Assembly (NCBI GenBank): GCA_020091685.1
Contig: CM034593.1
Location: forward strand, 44,703,733 to 44,767,732
Reading direction: 5' to 3'
Source: Lutjanus erythropterus
Taxonomy: Eukaryota; Chordata; Actinopteri; Lutjaniformes; Lutjanidae
DNA: 64,000 nt
Position 1 is the stretch's first letter, and every line of letters begins with the position of its first letter. Under the pieces are notes generated by a model. The model saw nothing but the letters and a program-made list of their open reading frames with translations, had not been told where the DNA came from and ran no database searches. Both the position numbers and the translations under genes were made by a program. Positions 12,479 to 25,331 of this stretch are shown one piece after another.

Positions 12479-13344
12479 ATCAGACAGATGGAGAAAACAA
12501 AAAGGAGAGAAGGAGTGTGATGGTTAAAATACAGTGTATCATTGTTGACTGATAGGTGGACAGACAGCAGAGTGAGATCTGATAACACTGAGAGGGACTG
12601 AGTAACCACTGATGTCTGGGCTAGGCTCCTCACCATGTGTCCAGATGGCCAGTCCTGCCTGCAGGCTGACTGCTCTTATTGCACAGCACAGTGCCACCTC
12701 CTCACTGACATGACAGGAGCTGGAGCAGACACCGCGCACACTTTTGCGTGCACGCAAATCGCATTCAAACGCGGACGTCCACAAACCGACACAAATAATT
12801 GAACACGTACGCAAACAGGGCACGTCTGGGCCAGCGTGGTGTCAGAGCTCACGGTGTCACTGTCACGGTCGGACTGCCAGGTCACTGAGTGCACGGCAGG
12901 CTGCAGCCAAGCAAGCAGTCGACCCAAGTGGAGGAAGGCGCCTGTTACCAGTTCTCAAAAAGTGTCTGACATCGACATGAGACAGGATGAGGGAGGCTAA
13001 CAGTGTGAGCTGTCCAGTAGAAATAAATCACCTGTTCTTGAGAATTTGGACAAATCAATCCAGATATAATACTGATACCAACACTCTACTTCCAATAATT
13101 AGGCCTGAATGTTTTGAAAAATATCTCATTTTGATTATTTTGACTGATGTCGCAATTGTGATATCATTATTCTTATTTTAGTTAGACTGAGTTGGTTTGA
13201 GATTGAAAAACATGTTAAAATGGCTATGGTGTGTTTGAAGATGTTTTTTTAAGTCTGTAAAATCTGATTTGTAGGACAGGACGTCTCTGCCTCATGACTT
13301 TCATTCACTTAAACATTTTCTGACACACATTTTGCCTTTAATAA

Positions 13345-13972
13345 ATGTTGCACCTCCTGCAATTTGAAAATTGCAGAAAGCCATATTCCCATTTTGATAA
13401 AATTTCGATTAATTGTGGTGTGAAATATATGTCATTCATGAAATGTTTTGGTTTGCATTTCTGAACTTGCTCTGTGCCAGAAAACAGCCTTGTCCCAGAC
13501 AAGAATTCACAGCTATAAAACAATTTAAAAACGTGTTAAAAGCCTTCAAAATCTAAAACTAACATTTCCTGCTAATAACATAAAAATGTGCTATAATATC
13601 ATCTTTGTTTCAGAATCATCAATTAAAATTTTTATGTTGGCTCTTTAAAGTTGTGTCCCAGATTTCCCTGAACTCATGTCACGATCTTCACAAAAACATA
13701 ATTTAGCTTTACCCTGAGGACACCTGTCTCACTTCCCGGTTTAAAAAAGGTGGGAATAGTGCCCAAGCATTAGTAATTTTTCTACTTTTCGACAATTTCG
13801 ATAAATAATATTGCTATCAGATGTTTCTCAACCATAACATGTCAACTCTGTAGCCCTTTTAAATCAAAGCTAAATAAAAATCTAAATTTAAAATGTGTAT
13901 TTTCATTAGTATTAAGAGAACTCTGAGCAACTTCACTGTATAATTTCCAGCATAAGTGAAAATCAACCCCCC
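13345..13972. repeat. Interspersed repeat, inverted relative to 53.4-54.5 kb (empty-site copy)
   Basis: The reverse complement aligns with 53405-54515. Shared blocks in order include tttccagcata, gttgctcagagtt, tttgattt, gggctacagagttgacatgtta, tagcaatattattt, ggaagtgagac and caagaattcaca. It lacks the 393-bp hAT insertion seen in the other copy, so it records the pre-insertion site at 13825-13832. Confidence 0.75.
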
Positions 13973-14510
13973 CACTGTCCCAGTTTGAGTAAAATACATG
14001 TTATCTCCTCACTCTTTTGTCTTTGCGTGTCCACCACACTTGTGTCTAGAAGAGTGATATTTCTGCCCATCTCTCCTTTTAAAAGACAAGAGCGCCCCTC
14101 CCTCTCTAACCCAGGACTTAATGTTTTCAAGGCCGACACTTGCGGCATGAGATGAAAGCATCTGAATTGGTGGTTTTCAATAGTCTTCACTTTAGCGCTG
14201 AGTAACCCTGAGTAGACTCCATTAGTGGTTTGTGATGCATTTTCAGAGACCTTTTGCTTGATTTTCAGTTTTACAGCCTCACTACCGGCTCTTCCTCTTT
14301 TACGTGCGTCCACGTACAGATCAGCTCTGGTCTCTCCACTGGATCAGACAGCTCCACACAAACACAAATAACTGAGGACTTTAGACTAAAGCCCCTTGGA
14401 ATAATTTGATGAAGCCTATTTTTTACACTTCTACATGGCTACGTGAAAAACAAACACAAAAGTATTAGAAAGATATTAGATATGTATTCAAATATCTGCA
14501 CCATCTCAAC

Positions 14511-14747
14511 TAAGGCTACAACTAACAACCATCATTATCGTTTAATCTGCCAGTAATTTTCCCAATTTATTGATTAGTTGTTTGGTCCATAAACTGTCTG
14601 AAAATATTTAATTTACTTTAAGAGGGAACTAAGGAAACAAGAAAATGTTCACATTTGTGAAACCGAAATGAGAAAATCTGGATGTTTTTCTCTTAAAAAA
14701 TGACTCAAAATGACCAATTAATGATCAATGAATCATTGCTGCTCTAA
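14511..14747 (+). mobile_element. MITE of the GGCTGCAACTAACGA family
   Basis: It starts taaggctacaactaacaacc and ends atgatcaatgaatcattgctgctcta. The same organisation (caactaacgatcattttca; tctgaaaata; attgttgcagct) recurs at 38345-38632 and 42634-42887, with a partial copy at 51080-51266. This is an abundant fish hAT-like MITE type as I recall it. Confidence 0.65.
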
Positions 14748-14834
14748 TTTCAACACTCTTAGTTCATACTAACAGACATAGAATAAACTGCAGATTCTCA
14801 TTATTTCATATACATTTATGTACATATTAGAACT

Positions 14835-14930
14835 AGGGATGCACTGATACCACTTTTTTTCAGACAGAGTACTTAGATTTGGGTACTTGCCGATACTGAG
14901 TACCGATACGAGTACTTAACAGTACCACTC
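14835..14930 (+). mobile_element. hAT-like terminal fragment (TAGGGATGCACTGATACCAC)
   Basis: The sequence tagggatgcactgataccac followed by gccgatactgagtaccgatac is a typical hAT MITE end. No matching inverted end was found nearby, so it is probably truncated. Confidence 0.45.
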
Positions 14931-15242
14931 AAGTTCTTACAGTAACTTTTAAAACATGTTTTATTTTTATTAGATGGTCACTTTCTAAATGTAACAAATC
15001 ATTGATGCAGTTTCGTGCTACAAGTGTAACCATAGTTACTGTACACATGATATTTTTAGGTTATTTGTAGTAAGTTACTTTACTGATTTTGTGTTCCTTA
15101 TTAAGCTGTGCAGTCTACTACATATATATTTCAGTATAATAATTTCACAACATTATTATGGACTTGCAGAATTATGTTTACTATTATAAATGGTGTTATA
15201 TATGATATATATAAATCTAAATAACAATAGGGTGGCTCTTGG

Positions 15243-15425
15243 TTGCCCCTATGGTAGATAAAACATGATAAAGTTACATCCTTACAGGATGCCTTTGTAG
15301 CAGCAGAGAAAACATGATCAAGGCCTTCTACAGTTCCCTTCCACAGGACTAAATGTGGTAAAGTGCTTTCTAAGGTGCCCTTGCAGTGGATAAAACACAA
15401 TGCAGCACCATATCAGCTGCCTTAC
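15243..15425. repeat. Degenerate minisatellite, unit about 43-46 bp
   Basis: Four to five diverged units begin tgcc(c)(t)tt and contain a gataaaac-like or gagaaaacatgat-like core followed by aaggcc/aagtgc. Examples are tgcccctatggtagataaaa, gcagagaaaacatgatcaag and tgcccttgcagtggataaaa. The units are too diverged to count exactly. Confidence 0.55.
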
Positions 15426-16440
15426 ACGCTAGAAGATTAGCTTAGATTAGATAGCCTGGAAATGGTTTAATAGTTTATAGTTCCCTTTGGGTTTTATTAC
15501 AGAGGTAAAGTGGTTGTTGTACTTAAAATCACATAATAAAACAATTTCAAACTATTTCATAAATGCATCACAACTTCTGGTGCACTGGTGTCCCATCGCA
15601 TACAGCTGGTGCTCTTTTTGTGAACCAAAGCTGTGATGGCCACCATGGCTGAGCCTGACAGAAAGCCATACCAATCCATACCTCCCCAAACTGACGCTGA
15701 TTAACAGTCGATTCATAAAGACCCAGCAATTATCGATGCCAGTCACAGAAATGAAGACAGCATCTGAGATTGTTTGTCTTTCACCGTTATCACCTGATCA
15801 CTCACACTGCCGGCACACTCATGCATTATGTATCACTGCTACCAGTTAAACACTGGTTTATGTGTCCTCATTCAGTCCAAAAGTCTCAATTACAATTCTG
15901 ACATGCAAACACAAACTGAGTGATGAGAGTGCTGCTGTTAATGAGAATGACTTCTGATCACTGATGTTTTGGCATGAGTCAAAACTCCATCCCACAATCT
16001 GTCCCGACACACAAATAAACTCATGAATAAAAACAGATATTTATGAATGTAACACCACATTTGCATAACATATATGTGTAATATTGTAGAGGACATATTT
16101 TGCATTTGAGATTGTATAAGATTCTGCTTAACTGTGGCTCATAAATCAGATTTATATGACACATTATTGTGCATAAGTCACAAAAGGGATAATTTCTGTT
16201 TTATCACCATGGATTAACAATGACTCTGTGCCACATGCAATTCTGAATATGCATGAAGGATTATGCATATTTTATACTGTATATTACATTACATATTGAG
16301 TCACCAGTCATCTAGTTCAAAAATGATTGGCTAATAATGTTGAAACATCTGTTCTTTTCATATTTGCTCTGCCTCAGTTAATCCTCCTACTGGATGCCCT
16401 TAACTACATTTTTCTCTGCCAACTAAGCTGGCCTTGTCCG

Positions 16441-16575
16441 TTCAGCCATCACTCTTCATCAGCAGAAATAAATTCTCTTGTACTACAAGCACTTCCTTTA
16501 GAGCAGAGAAATTCTCCTGTGAAAGGCCAACCAGACATGCGTACTAAAGAGTTTATGAATTGTACATAAGAGGGA
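16441..16575 (+). repeat. Repeat shared with 19.7 kb (direct orientation)
   Basis: The block gttcagcc-tca, tcatcagca, ttctcctgtgaaag, agacatg, ending ataagagggaac, recurs at 19690-19859 in the same order and orientation. No coding signal is present. Confidence 0.55.
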
Positions 16576-16667
16576 ACGCTATGTTATATCAACCAGTTAA
16601 TAGAAAATAAAGCCATGAATGTTTGAGCAGTTGATAAGTGCTTGCAGTTGTTGTTCGTCCTATGTCC

Positions 16668-17228
16668 TTACAGGATAAATCTGTAATTTAGTTAGTGTAA
16701 TAAATCATAAAATCACCACCATGTGTCAACAGAGATCAAGGAAACATGTTAAGCAGAAAAACTCGCTATACTTGACATGAACGATAAAGCTGCAGTGAAC
16801 CCCTTTGAAATTTCCTTTCCGGACCTGTTTTGTATTTCCATTTCACATCAATCAGAGTTCAAATTTATGCCGATTTGTCGCTGAATGAATAAGTGTCTGT
16901 TTATGAGTCATGAGAAATCATTAATAATCTTGCAGAATGTGTAGATGTTTGTAACTGTTAAATTTGGAAAAATGTGAATGGAGTTTGGCAGACAGTGAGA
17001 GGCAGCCACTTAACTCAACCAGTGTGTTCTTTCGGAGCAGTGGGCTTTTGTTTTCAGGATAACAGGCTCAACTTTGACAGACAGCAGTTACAAACAGCTG
17101 ATCAATTTATAGTGGAAGACTCGTCCGCACTTGTGACTGTCAATTTACAAGGTTGCACGCAATCTGCACTTCTGTGGAGAGGAGGGGGCGGGGCAAAACA
17201 ACTCACTTCAACCCTAGATCGTGCATAA
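16668..17228 (+). mobile_element. TTTAAAGGAGAAATCTGT-type TIR element, second copy
   Basis: It aligns with the complete copy at 18061-18670 in reverse orientation over about 450 bp. Shared blocks are aaatctgtaat, gagatcaaggaa, gaaatttcctttcc, gagtttggc-gacagtgaga-ggcagccact and aacagctgatcaa. Its left terminus is damaged (ttacaggataaatctg) and its right terminus is not obvious. Confidence 0.65.
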
Positions 17229-18060
17229 AACAGGATTACAACCTATTTACAGACTAACTCACTGTTTCATCTGCTGCATTCATTTTTGCATGCACAATGG
17301 TTACAGATTACTCCTTTACAGGGAAATCAGCCACATTTCAAGCTGATATCCATTTAATGTTGATGGTAAGTGTAGTCAATTGAAGCAGTGAATTCGTCCG
17401 TGTTGCTATAGTTACCAAGAAAGCTGAGTTCTCCTGCTTGCAGTGCTATACCTGCAGTGCCTGCATGTCCCAGGATGCATTGCATGTAAGCTTCTGACTC
17501 CCACGTCTATGTTATCGTGTATCACCATCCTAGTCTAGCCATTACTCAGTTGGCCATAACATAGCATTGGGTGAGAAAATGCTCATCTAGGAAAGCCACA
17601 GGCTGTCAAGGGGTGGAGACTAGAAATCCAAACTGAAAATGTAGTTCCAGTGATGTCACTGGATGCAGGAAGAACAACTGATTTTGCAGCATTAGAACTC
17701 TGCCTATGTCTTTGAGGACAATATAGCAGCACTGAGGAGTTTATTGCTTTAACTGATCACCCTTGACAGGCAGCAACATTTGTATAATGATAATGTAGCT
17801 AGCTGCTATACTGTTTCTATTCTGTCGTCCACACATGATGTATAGACAAACAGCAGTTCTGTTTGTTTGTTTGCAGCCCCATTGCCTCACAGAAAGAAAT
17901 GTGTTCTGCATACTTACTATGTTGTATCTGTTTTGATGAAGCAAGCCACAAAAAAAATCAATATTTACTAGGCAACAGTAAGAAACATCACTGTTCATCA
18001 GGGAAGTGGCACTGTCAAGCCAATATGCTAAAACATAGGAAAATGTATTGTAATGCATTA

Positions 18061-18670
18061 TTTAAAGGAGCAATATGTAGCAATTCCACATGCAAAAATG
18101 AGCACACCTCTCCCTCCTTCCTAGATAAAGCAGAGACAGGCAGTCTGCAGGAGGTCTACAGGACGTCTGCAGGATGTGTGCAACCTCATAAATATAAACA
18201 TAACAAGCGAACATAAAAAAACATATGTTGATCAGCTGTTCAATTATCAGTCAATGTCAAGTTAAGCCCATTATCCTGTCAACTAAATCCCACTGCTCTG
18301 AAACAACACAATCTGGATGACGAGTTCAGTGGCTGCCTGTCTCACTGTCCGCCAAACTCCATTAACGTTTTTCTCAATTTAACAGTTATTAACATCTACA
18401 CCTTCCACAAGATTATTAATGATTTCTTATGACTCATAAACAGACACTTAGTCATTCGGCGGAAATTCTGCATTAATTTGAACTCTGATTAATGTGAAAC
18501 TGACATACAAAACAGTTCTTCCAGCCCGGAAAGGAAATTTCAAACTCCACGGCTGCAGCGTTCATGTCAAGTGAGGCAAGCATTCTAACTTAATTCCTTG
18601 ATCTCTGATGATACAATGTGATCATTTTATGATTTACTACACTGAATGTATTACAGATTTCTCCTTTAAA
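18061..18670 (-). mobile_element. TTTAAAGGAG-type TIR element, complete copy (about 610 bp)
   Basis: It is bounded by a perfect 10-bp inverted repeat, TTTAAAGGAG...CTCCTTTAAA, flanked by TTA on both sides. This suggests a 3-bp TWA-type target duplication (Harbinger-like), although the flank is AT-rich. Partial relatives lie at 5937 and 16668. Non-coding. Confidence 0.7.
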
Positions 18671-19689
18671 TTAGTAATTAGATGCATCATAACATGTAGA
18701 CATATGTTTCTTACAGAACATACAGTATTTTTTCATTATAAAGTTATTTGTTGCTTGGGTGGCAGTCGCCCAGGTTTAATGATGACACAGACAGTGCTTA
18801 AATTTCCACTCGAGATACCAGTTATGTAGGTGAAATCCACCTTTTTTCTATTTGTACGCTTGTCAGAACATCAACCCCAACAGGATCATTGTTGATTGCA
18901 TCATAAATATTTTATTTATCTGGTTTGTCAGAGATGTATCTAAGCATTTGATGCATTTAAGAACTTGGCAGGCTCAACTAAGCCCATGCCTGCATATTTA
19001 CAATTATCTCTGTTTTTCTTTACCTCCGACACCATGGCTGCAGTTGTAAATATTCAGACAGAAGCTCCAGTTGGAGCGAAATACATCATAGTGGTTGTTG
19101 TAGAGATAATCCATGTTCCAAGCCCAGATTTCACTGCAGCGCTGTGGTCGCACGCCAGCTTCTCTACCCATGATGCTGCAATCAGTTACTTCAAGGGAAA
19201 AAAAGATCTAAATATATGCCGTAGTTTAGACTAGATCTGTATTTCAGGCACGAAACCAGATAATATGATAATTTATCATCTATACATGCACAGCAAGAGT
19301 TCAGGTTACCAAAATGTTGGTATTCATATGTAATGATGGCAAATCAATACAACCCCCCACACACAGATGTATCACACCGCCACAACTCAACTCCAACTAC
19401 CCCCTCGTGCCTCCTTTGGGCCATCGGTCAGTGCGGGTCAATAACCAACATGAAAGATAACTCACAACACCGCCAACTGCAACCAGAGAGGTCATAAATC
19501 TCACTGATTCACTCCTTCCATAATTCCTCCTTCAGTAAATAGCTGATAGAGCTCCCAGCTCCCAGCTCACACCAACATTTTGAAGACCAAAGACATACAG
19601 GGTTACTGAAGATGTTCTAGCCCGCAGTGCTTTGTCTTGTTTCTGTTGATGTTTGAGTTTCTGTATGGGGTGCCCGTTTCCTTGACTGT

Positions 19690-19859
19690 TTAGCCTTCAG
19701 TGATCATCAGCAGCATCAATCGTCATTGAAACTACTGGCTTTCCTGCTTCTAGCACTTCACAGCAGTGCATTTCTCCTGTGAAAGTCCTACTCTGCAAGA
19801 CATGTGTTATCAAAAGAGCTCATACAAAAAGACTTTATGACCTGGGTATAAGAGGGAAC
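19690..19859 (+). repeat. Repeat shared with 16.44 kb
   Basis: Second copy of the block ending ataagagggaac. A hAT-like end (taggcttgggcagtatcaag) starts directly after it at 19862. Confidence 0.5.
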
Positions 19860-20121
19860 TAGGCTTGGGCAGTATCAAGCTATCATTATATACTATGGTA
19901 AAGAAATCTGTACAGAATCATTTTCAATACCACCAAAAATACAGATGCTCCTCTTTCTTTTAAACTGACTCAGATATGTTATATTGAGGTGATGTATCAT
20001 AGTGCTCAGCACTACAATACTGGTAGTCAGGGCAGCGCAGCTGAGCCAAGAAAGATGGTGACTGGGGGATAAAGTTACGAGATTAACTACTAAAAACTGA
20101 AAAATGCCTCTGCCCTTGTTT

Positions 20122-20545
20122 CAGGGCTCAACAATAAGGAGTGCCCTCTCGCCCAAAGCAAGTAAAGTGCCATGTTGGGCTAGTAAATATGGTACCTCAC
20201 TTACCCAACTATTTTGATAAAGATTAATGTTTCAAGTCATTTTTCATGCAAAAAGGCAGAAAATGCTGTTTTCAGCCTCTCAAATATGGGGATTTCTTGA
20301 TTTCTTCATCGATTATCATATGAAACTGAATGTCTCTGGGTTTTAGACAAACGAGACGTCACCTTGGACTTTGAAAAACCAGAACAGACATTTTTCACAA
20401 TTGACATTTTAAAGATGTTGCAGCCCTAGATAAACACGACAATTAACTTTAGTCTTTGTTTGATAACCGCTAACAAATAAAACAGTTTGTTCAGGGGCAA
20501 GTAAAACTGACTTGCACACTAAGCGAAGGAAAAGGCAAGCACCAA
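20122..20545 (+). mobile_element. CAGGGCTCAACAATAAGG composite repeat, first copy
   Basis: It begins cagggctcaacaataaggag and contains gccatgttgggc, tttttcatgcaaaa-ggcagaaaatgc, acaattaactttagtctttg and gttcaggggcaagtaaaactgac. The same blocks in the same order occur at 58534-59330, where the copy carries about 360 extra bases. The interior resembles a nested MITE (ending ttgcagcccta near 20430). Confidence 0.6.
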
Positions 20546-20828
20546 AGTTGTCAGTCTGGCAGTAAATGTACAGTTCAGGTTTGACTTTGTCAGTGACTAA
20601 AGGCTGCAGCGTCTCAATAACAAAGCAGAGCTCCTGAGTGTGTGTTGTTTCTCAACTGCAGGAACAGCATTGCTATGTTGATCAGAGGAGTACTACATGC
20701 AGTGTGACTGAATCAAGTGGCAGCTGGCAGCTAGTGATGATGTGCAGATTGCGACTAATTTAATGCGCCTTGTATCACTCTCTCCTTCCAAGCATATAGG
20801 AAAACCTCTGGCCGTCAAACTCAAAAAA

Positions 20829-21010
20829 ACACTGTGGCATCCGTTGAAGAGGACCAATGCACTCTGTAGACATGTACATATATAAATGGCTCATTCATGG
20901 GTAATGAAAACATACTAATTGTTATTTTCAGGTGATTATACACAAATGAAACATACATATTTGTATTGTTCCATTTCTGTCATATTCTGTTTATAAATCC
21001 CTCTCAATCT
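20829..21010 (-). mobile_element. TTAAAGGTCCAGTGT-type MITE, minus-strand fragment
   Basis: The sequence gaagaggacc ... ctctgtagacatgtacatat ... ttattttcaggtgattatac ... ccatttctgtc is the reverse complement of the family represented at 3059-3405. Confidence 0.55.
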
Positions 21011-21848
21011 TGGCCAATCATCTGCTGACGTTAGCCAGGACATCTTACAAGACAGTAGGAGGTGTGTCACACGTCTCTTTACACAAACCTGCTGCTAAAG
21101 TTAAATCGCTCAATCCAAACAGCTAAATCATTGTTTTCCGGCTGGGAAAACTATTTTCTGCAACATGGCTGCATCTGAAAAAGTCTTTTCTCTAAAGATT
21201 TATGGAATTGGCCTCGCTTGTTAAGACTGCACGGGCAACAGCCTGAGAAAAGAGAGTGAGGAGGCACGTACGTGAGCTACAGAGGTGGAGCAAGATGAGG
21301 AAGGAGGTCAGCGGAGACTGCAGATGAAGAAGGTCGAAGCCCATCGTCTCCTGCAGTTCTCATTAGAGCTCAGCTGCCTGTGATCGGTGGTCCCTGTGGT
21401 CTTGTTCTGGGGCAGCACCGGGGTTCAACACATGCATCACCTCTGACACCATCTTCATGGAAAATCTCCATTAGGAGGCAAAGGCAGCGAGCTCACTTCA
21501 CAGTAACGGCATTATAATGTAATCTAATATGTCAAGAACGACAAGTGTTGATTAGTCTGTTAATAAAGTATATTTATCTCAGCAAATCATTAGGAAGCTA
21601 CTGAGTTGTAAAGCTTGTAAAGCACAAACATGAGGCAAACTGAGGACATCAGGGTCACAGTGGTCAGTTACTATCAAAGGCTGCTGATATTTAGAGCGAT
21701 TGTATTAAATCAGGGACTTTCGGAACTGAAAATTGAATAGGCTCATAGGGTCATGGACATGCACATGTGCCAGCTGAGATGTTTTTTTTTTATCCTGCAA
21801 GAAATGAGAATTCAGGGATATGAGGTGTTATCTCTGTAAACACCTTAG

Positions 21849-24097
21849 TAGAGCCTGACCGATGCTGAATTTTGGGGGCTGATGCTGATATTAGGGAGTA
21901 AAAAAATTCCAGTAACTACATATTGGCCAATGATCTTTACACAGAATATACAGAATATAGAATATATAAATAAAGACATTTTTTGCATTGATCACTCAAA
22001 TGTGGTTATCAAACATTTGATAACAGGACAAGATGTGTAATAGAGGTGTGATATTTTACAGTGTAACAATTAACAGTATAGTCCAAAATGATATGATAGC
22101 ACTGACATAGTAAACTTTCAACAGAATGTTTAGTTTGCAAAAATTAGAAATATCTATAAATAATAAAAACACAAACTATATATATATATATACTAATACT
22201 TACATAATTAACAAAAAGGAGCAAATGTGCATAAAATAATGCCTAAAGCTAAAAAAAAAAAAACAATAAGTCTGTGAGAAACAAATTCATTCTCAAGTAT
22301 CAATGTTTTTTTTAATGATTCCTGAATAGATTTTTTTACACATATAATGAACTTGTGCCTAGTCCATTAGCTTCATGCTAACACATAATGAAAATTCTCA
22401 TTGACATGCTACCAGAAATATAATATAATATTAGCATATCCCACAAGATCAACATAGAATGACGTTTGCTGATAGTCAGAGGTATATATTCATATATTTT
22501 GGTCTAACGTCTTATTTTATTTATTAGTTTTCTAGATGAGCAAGAGCAGTTAGATGTATCATTTCAAAAAGTTTTTTCTTTTACTATTTTTTATATGCAG
22601 TACAGCAATGATGCTGCTGAATTAAAACTCAAAGACTGACTGACATGATGTGTATTGTTTTCAGAAATATCAGTCATGTTATACAGTCTCTAGAAGTGTA
22701 TGATTCAACTTTTTCACACAGTCTAATGTTAAAAATAGAGATGCACCGATTGCAATTTTCTTAGCCAATTCCGATTTCCGGTTTTTATAAGGGTCTGACC
22801 TGCCGATTCCGATTTTCAGTCTAAGAACTGTAATTGACAGCATTCACAAACATTTTTGCAACTTTTCTTGTAAAAATTAAATTAAATGTTCATAATAAGA
22901 TACTGACTATTAAATATTCATTAAATACTATTAAAATTTTCTCCAAAGTCCTCCAGGTTACAGCCAGGGCTTGTTATAGTTTTACATTAAGATTATGAAT
23001 CAGCTGAATGTGATGTCTCGTGGGACACGATTTCACGTGATCTCCTGTGGAAGCAGATGTAAACAAACTGGAGACTGACGCGGTGCAACAGTTTGCTGCA
23101 GTAAAACTCTGCCGTGAGAAAAACAGACGCAGTTAAATGACTCTGGATGAGAAAATGTTTGAGAAGACACATCAACACAGGTTGTTTCAGCCAGAACAGG
23201 AGGTAAGATTTTAACTGTCCCTCTGTGAACAGCAGTCTGCTGCTGGCTAACATTAGCCTGAAGAGCTAGAGAGTTTACGGCTGTTGTGCGACACTGTCAG
23301 CTGCTCTGTCTCGTTGTAGACTGTCTGTTTTCTCTTTATCCTGTTCTTGGAATCTGTCGCTGACACCAGCTTCAAGCAAGCATGTGTCTGAGTGTGTAGC
23401 TGTTATCAGCACTGTGTTGATGTCACGGTCAGTTTGTCTGCTGTGCGCATGACGTGACCATCGTGCAGAACACGTGTGTGACAATGACGGGCACAGAATC
23501 GGATATGTGACGCTGACCGGGCAGTCATATCAAATAGGCACCCAAGTGATAAGGACTGAATCGGGAGATAGGTGTAGCGTTACCTTTTGAGGCAGGTGGA
23601 TTCATGAGATCATGAGATCAAGTGAGAATCCATCTTTCAAGTTACCCATTTGTGTCTGCACCAAAAGTGGTGCAGCCAATCAGCGTTCTAAGAGGGACTA
23701 CGGGCAGCTAAGGGTTTGGTTTTAGGTGTAACAACAGCAAGAAGCGTCCATGAAAGCAACTCGTCTTAAAGAGGTTAGCATGGATACTGTGATAGCATCA
23801 GTTATATCAGAACTGCAGAGTATTTCTTCATTGAAAGAAGAGCAAAGAGCAACACTGAAGGCTTTTCTCCATGGAAAAGATATTTTCACTCTTCTCCTGA
23901 CCGGCTGTTAGATGTGATAGACAGATGGATCTTTCAATCACTTGCCAAGTGTTTTTGAAAGTGCCTGCCCTTTTCCAAACTTTTCCTTGTCCAGTTTCTA
24001 AGGACAACTACACAGATGGAACATATATGCAGATACCGATATAGCTTTACCAGGCCAATACTGGTTGCCTGATATATCGGTTGAGCTTTCCAACTTA
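21849..24097. mobile_element. Nested hAT-type cluster (TAGAGCCTGACCGATG ... ATCGGTTGAGCTTTCC)
   Basis: The left end tagagcctgaccgatgctga and the right end tgatatatcggttgagcttt are inverse to each other. A further hAT-like end (tagagatgcaccgattgcaa) starts at about 22738, so elements are probably nested. The interior holds the fossil helicase fragment at 23780-23911. A fragment of the same left end lies inverted at about 61330-61410 (ccagcatcagtcaggctcta). No clean target duplication was found. Confidence 0.5.
23780..23911 (+). pseudogene. Fossil fragment of a RecQ-like (DEAD-box type) helicase in a mobile element, copy 1
   Basis: A 43-codon frame encodes a peptide whose core reads SLKEEQRATLKAFLHGKDIF, then TLLLTG and a stop. 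The arrangement (leucine-lysine before an invariant Gln, a short helix, G-K/R-D-hydrophobic, then [PL]TG) is the Q motif followed by the start of Walker A motif I of RecQ-like ATP-dependent helicases. The stop comes where GFGKS would be expected, and nothing of the helicase follows. It lies in the 21.8-24.1 kb hAT-type cluster. The homologous copy at 50001-50153 shares flanks on both sides, including ttagatgtgatagacagatgg and gtgcctgcccttttccaaac downstream. It is dead, and its parent element is unknown. Confidence 0.6.
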
Positions 24098-25331
24098 GTC
24101 ACATTTGAAAAAAGAGAGTAGCTAGGTTGCGGTGTTTCCAAAGGGTTTGTTAGGGTAACTGGAGATATTTGTCTGCCTATGACCTAAAAATTTCCTTTCT
24201 CTCCAGACAGGATTAATTATACAGCAAGTAAGAGAAAATGGGGGTTATCAAATCAATACTTATTGCCTTTAAGCACAACAGACAGCTAAATCACTTTTCT
24301 TCCCAAAAGATAACATAGCTCAGACCCACTCCTACTCCCACTCTGGCAAATCAATTTCTTCCAAATTTTTTCCAGGTCAGAAGTTGACTAGAGCAATTTC
24401 CTGAAGTTTTCCTCTTGAATACAGGCAGGAAATGAGAAAGAGGGATTTTAAATCCCAACAGCTCTTGGATATGTAGATGGCATTTATTTCACTAAAACAA
24501 AGGAAGTGCAGTAGAGGAAGATTTTAGATCTAACCATCAAGAGGCCCTGCGGCCCACTGGTGTTCTCGACAAAAGCCTCTCTTCAAAGACTGGGAAGCTC
24601 TCATTATTTCCCTGCGGCTCTATTCTCCTCTTGAATGCCTGGACAATTTTCACTAGTGTCACCAAACAATAACTCCAGTACCATGAAAAGGAGAATGAGA
24701 TGAAATAATTATACAGAAACAATTTAGATCAGACCAGGACAAAATTGTACATGGAAACGGCCTCGATAAAGGTTTTTATTCACTGGTTGATACAGACACA
24801 CATGCCAATCTTATCATTTTACTGCACAGTGAGTGATCCAAGTGTCTGGCCAAAACACACATTACATCGCTAACTGCAGCATTTAGTGAGGGGTGTGCCT
24901 CCATAAACTCCTAGTTTCAAAGATTACATTTAAAACCTGAACCAATCAGCTGCCAGTAGCTGTTTAAACTAGGGGGCTGAGTACTCGGGATAGTGTCTGC
25001 TTGAGCATAATGAGCATAATAAAGCAGACAGACAGGGACATATGGTTTGTCAAGGTTATGTATTGAAATATGAGACAAACTACTACTGAAGACAAGTTTA
25101 CCAAGGGTTCATTCAAACTGGCTGCAACCACTGACTGTGAGTAAAGTTGAAACTCTTCTCTAAGTATGAAAACTTGAACAAGTATCAGAAAGCATGTACA
25201 TAAAACGTTTTGACATGTACACTGATTCTTTAGTCTGGCCTTAGTCTCCTCTGTGAACATGGAGGTAGCAGGGCTTATGACCGATACTGCAACCAGCCAC
25301 CAGGGGGAGACTGAGTTATTTTTTAGCTGCA

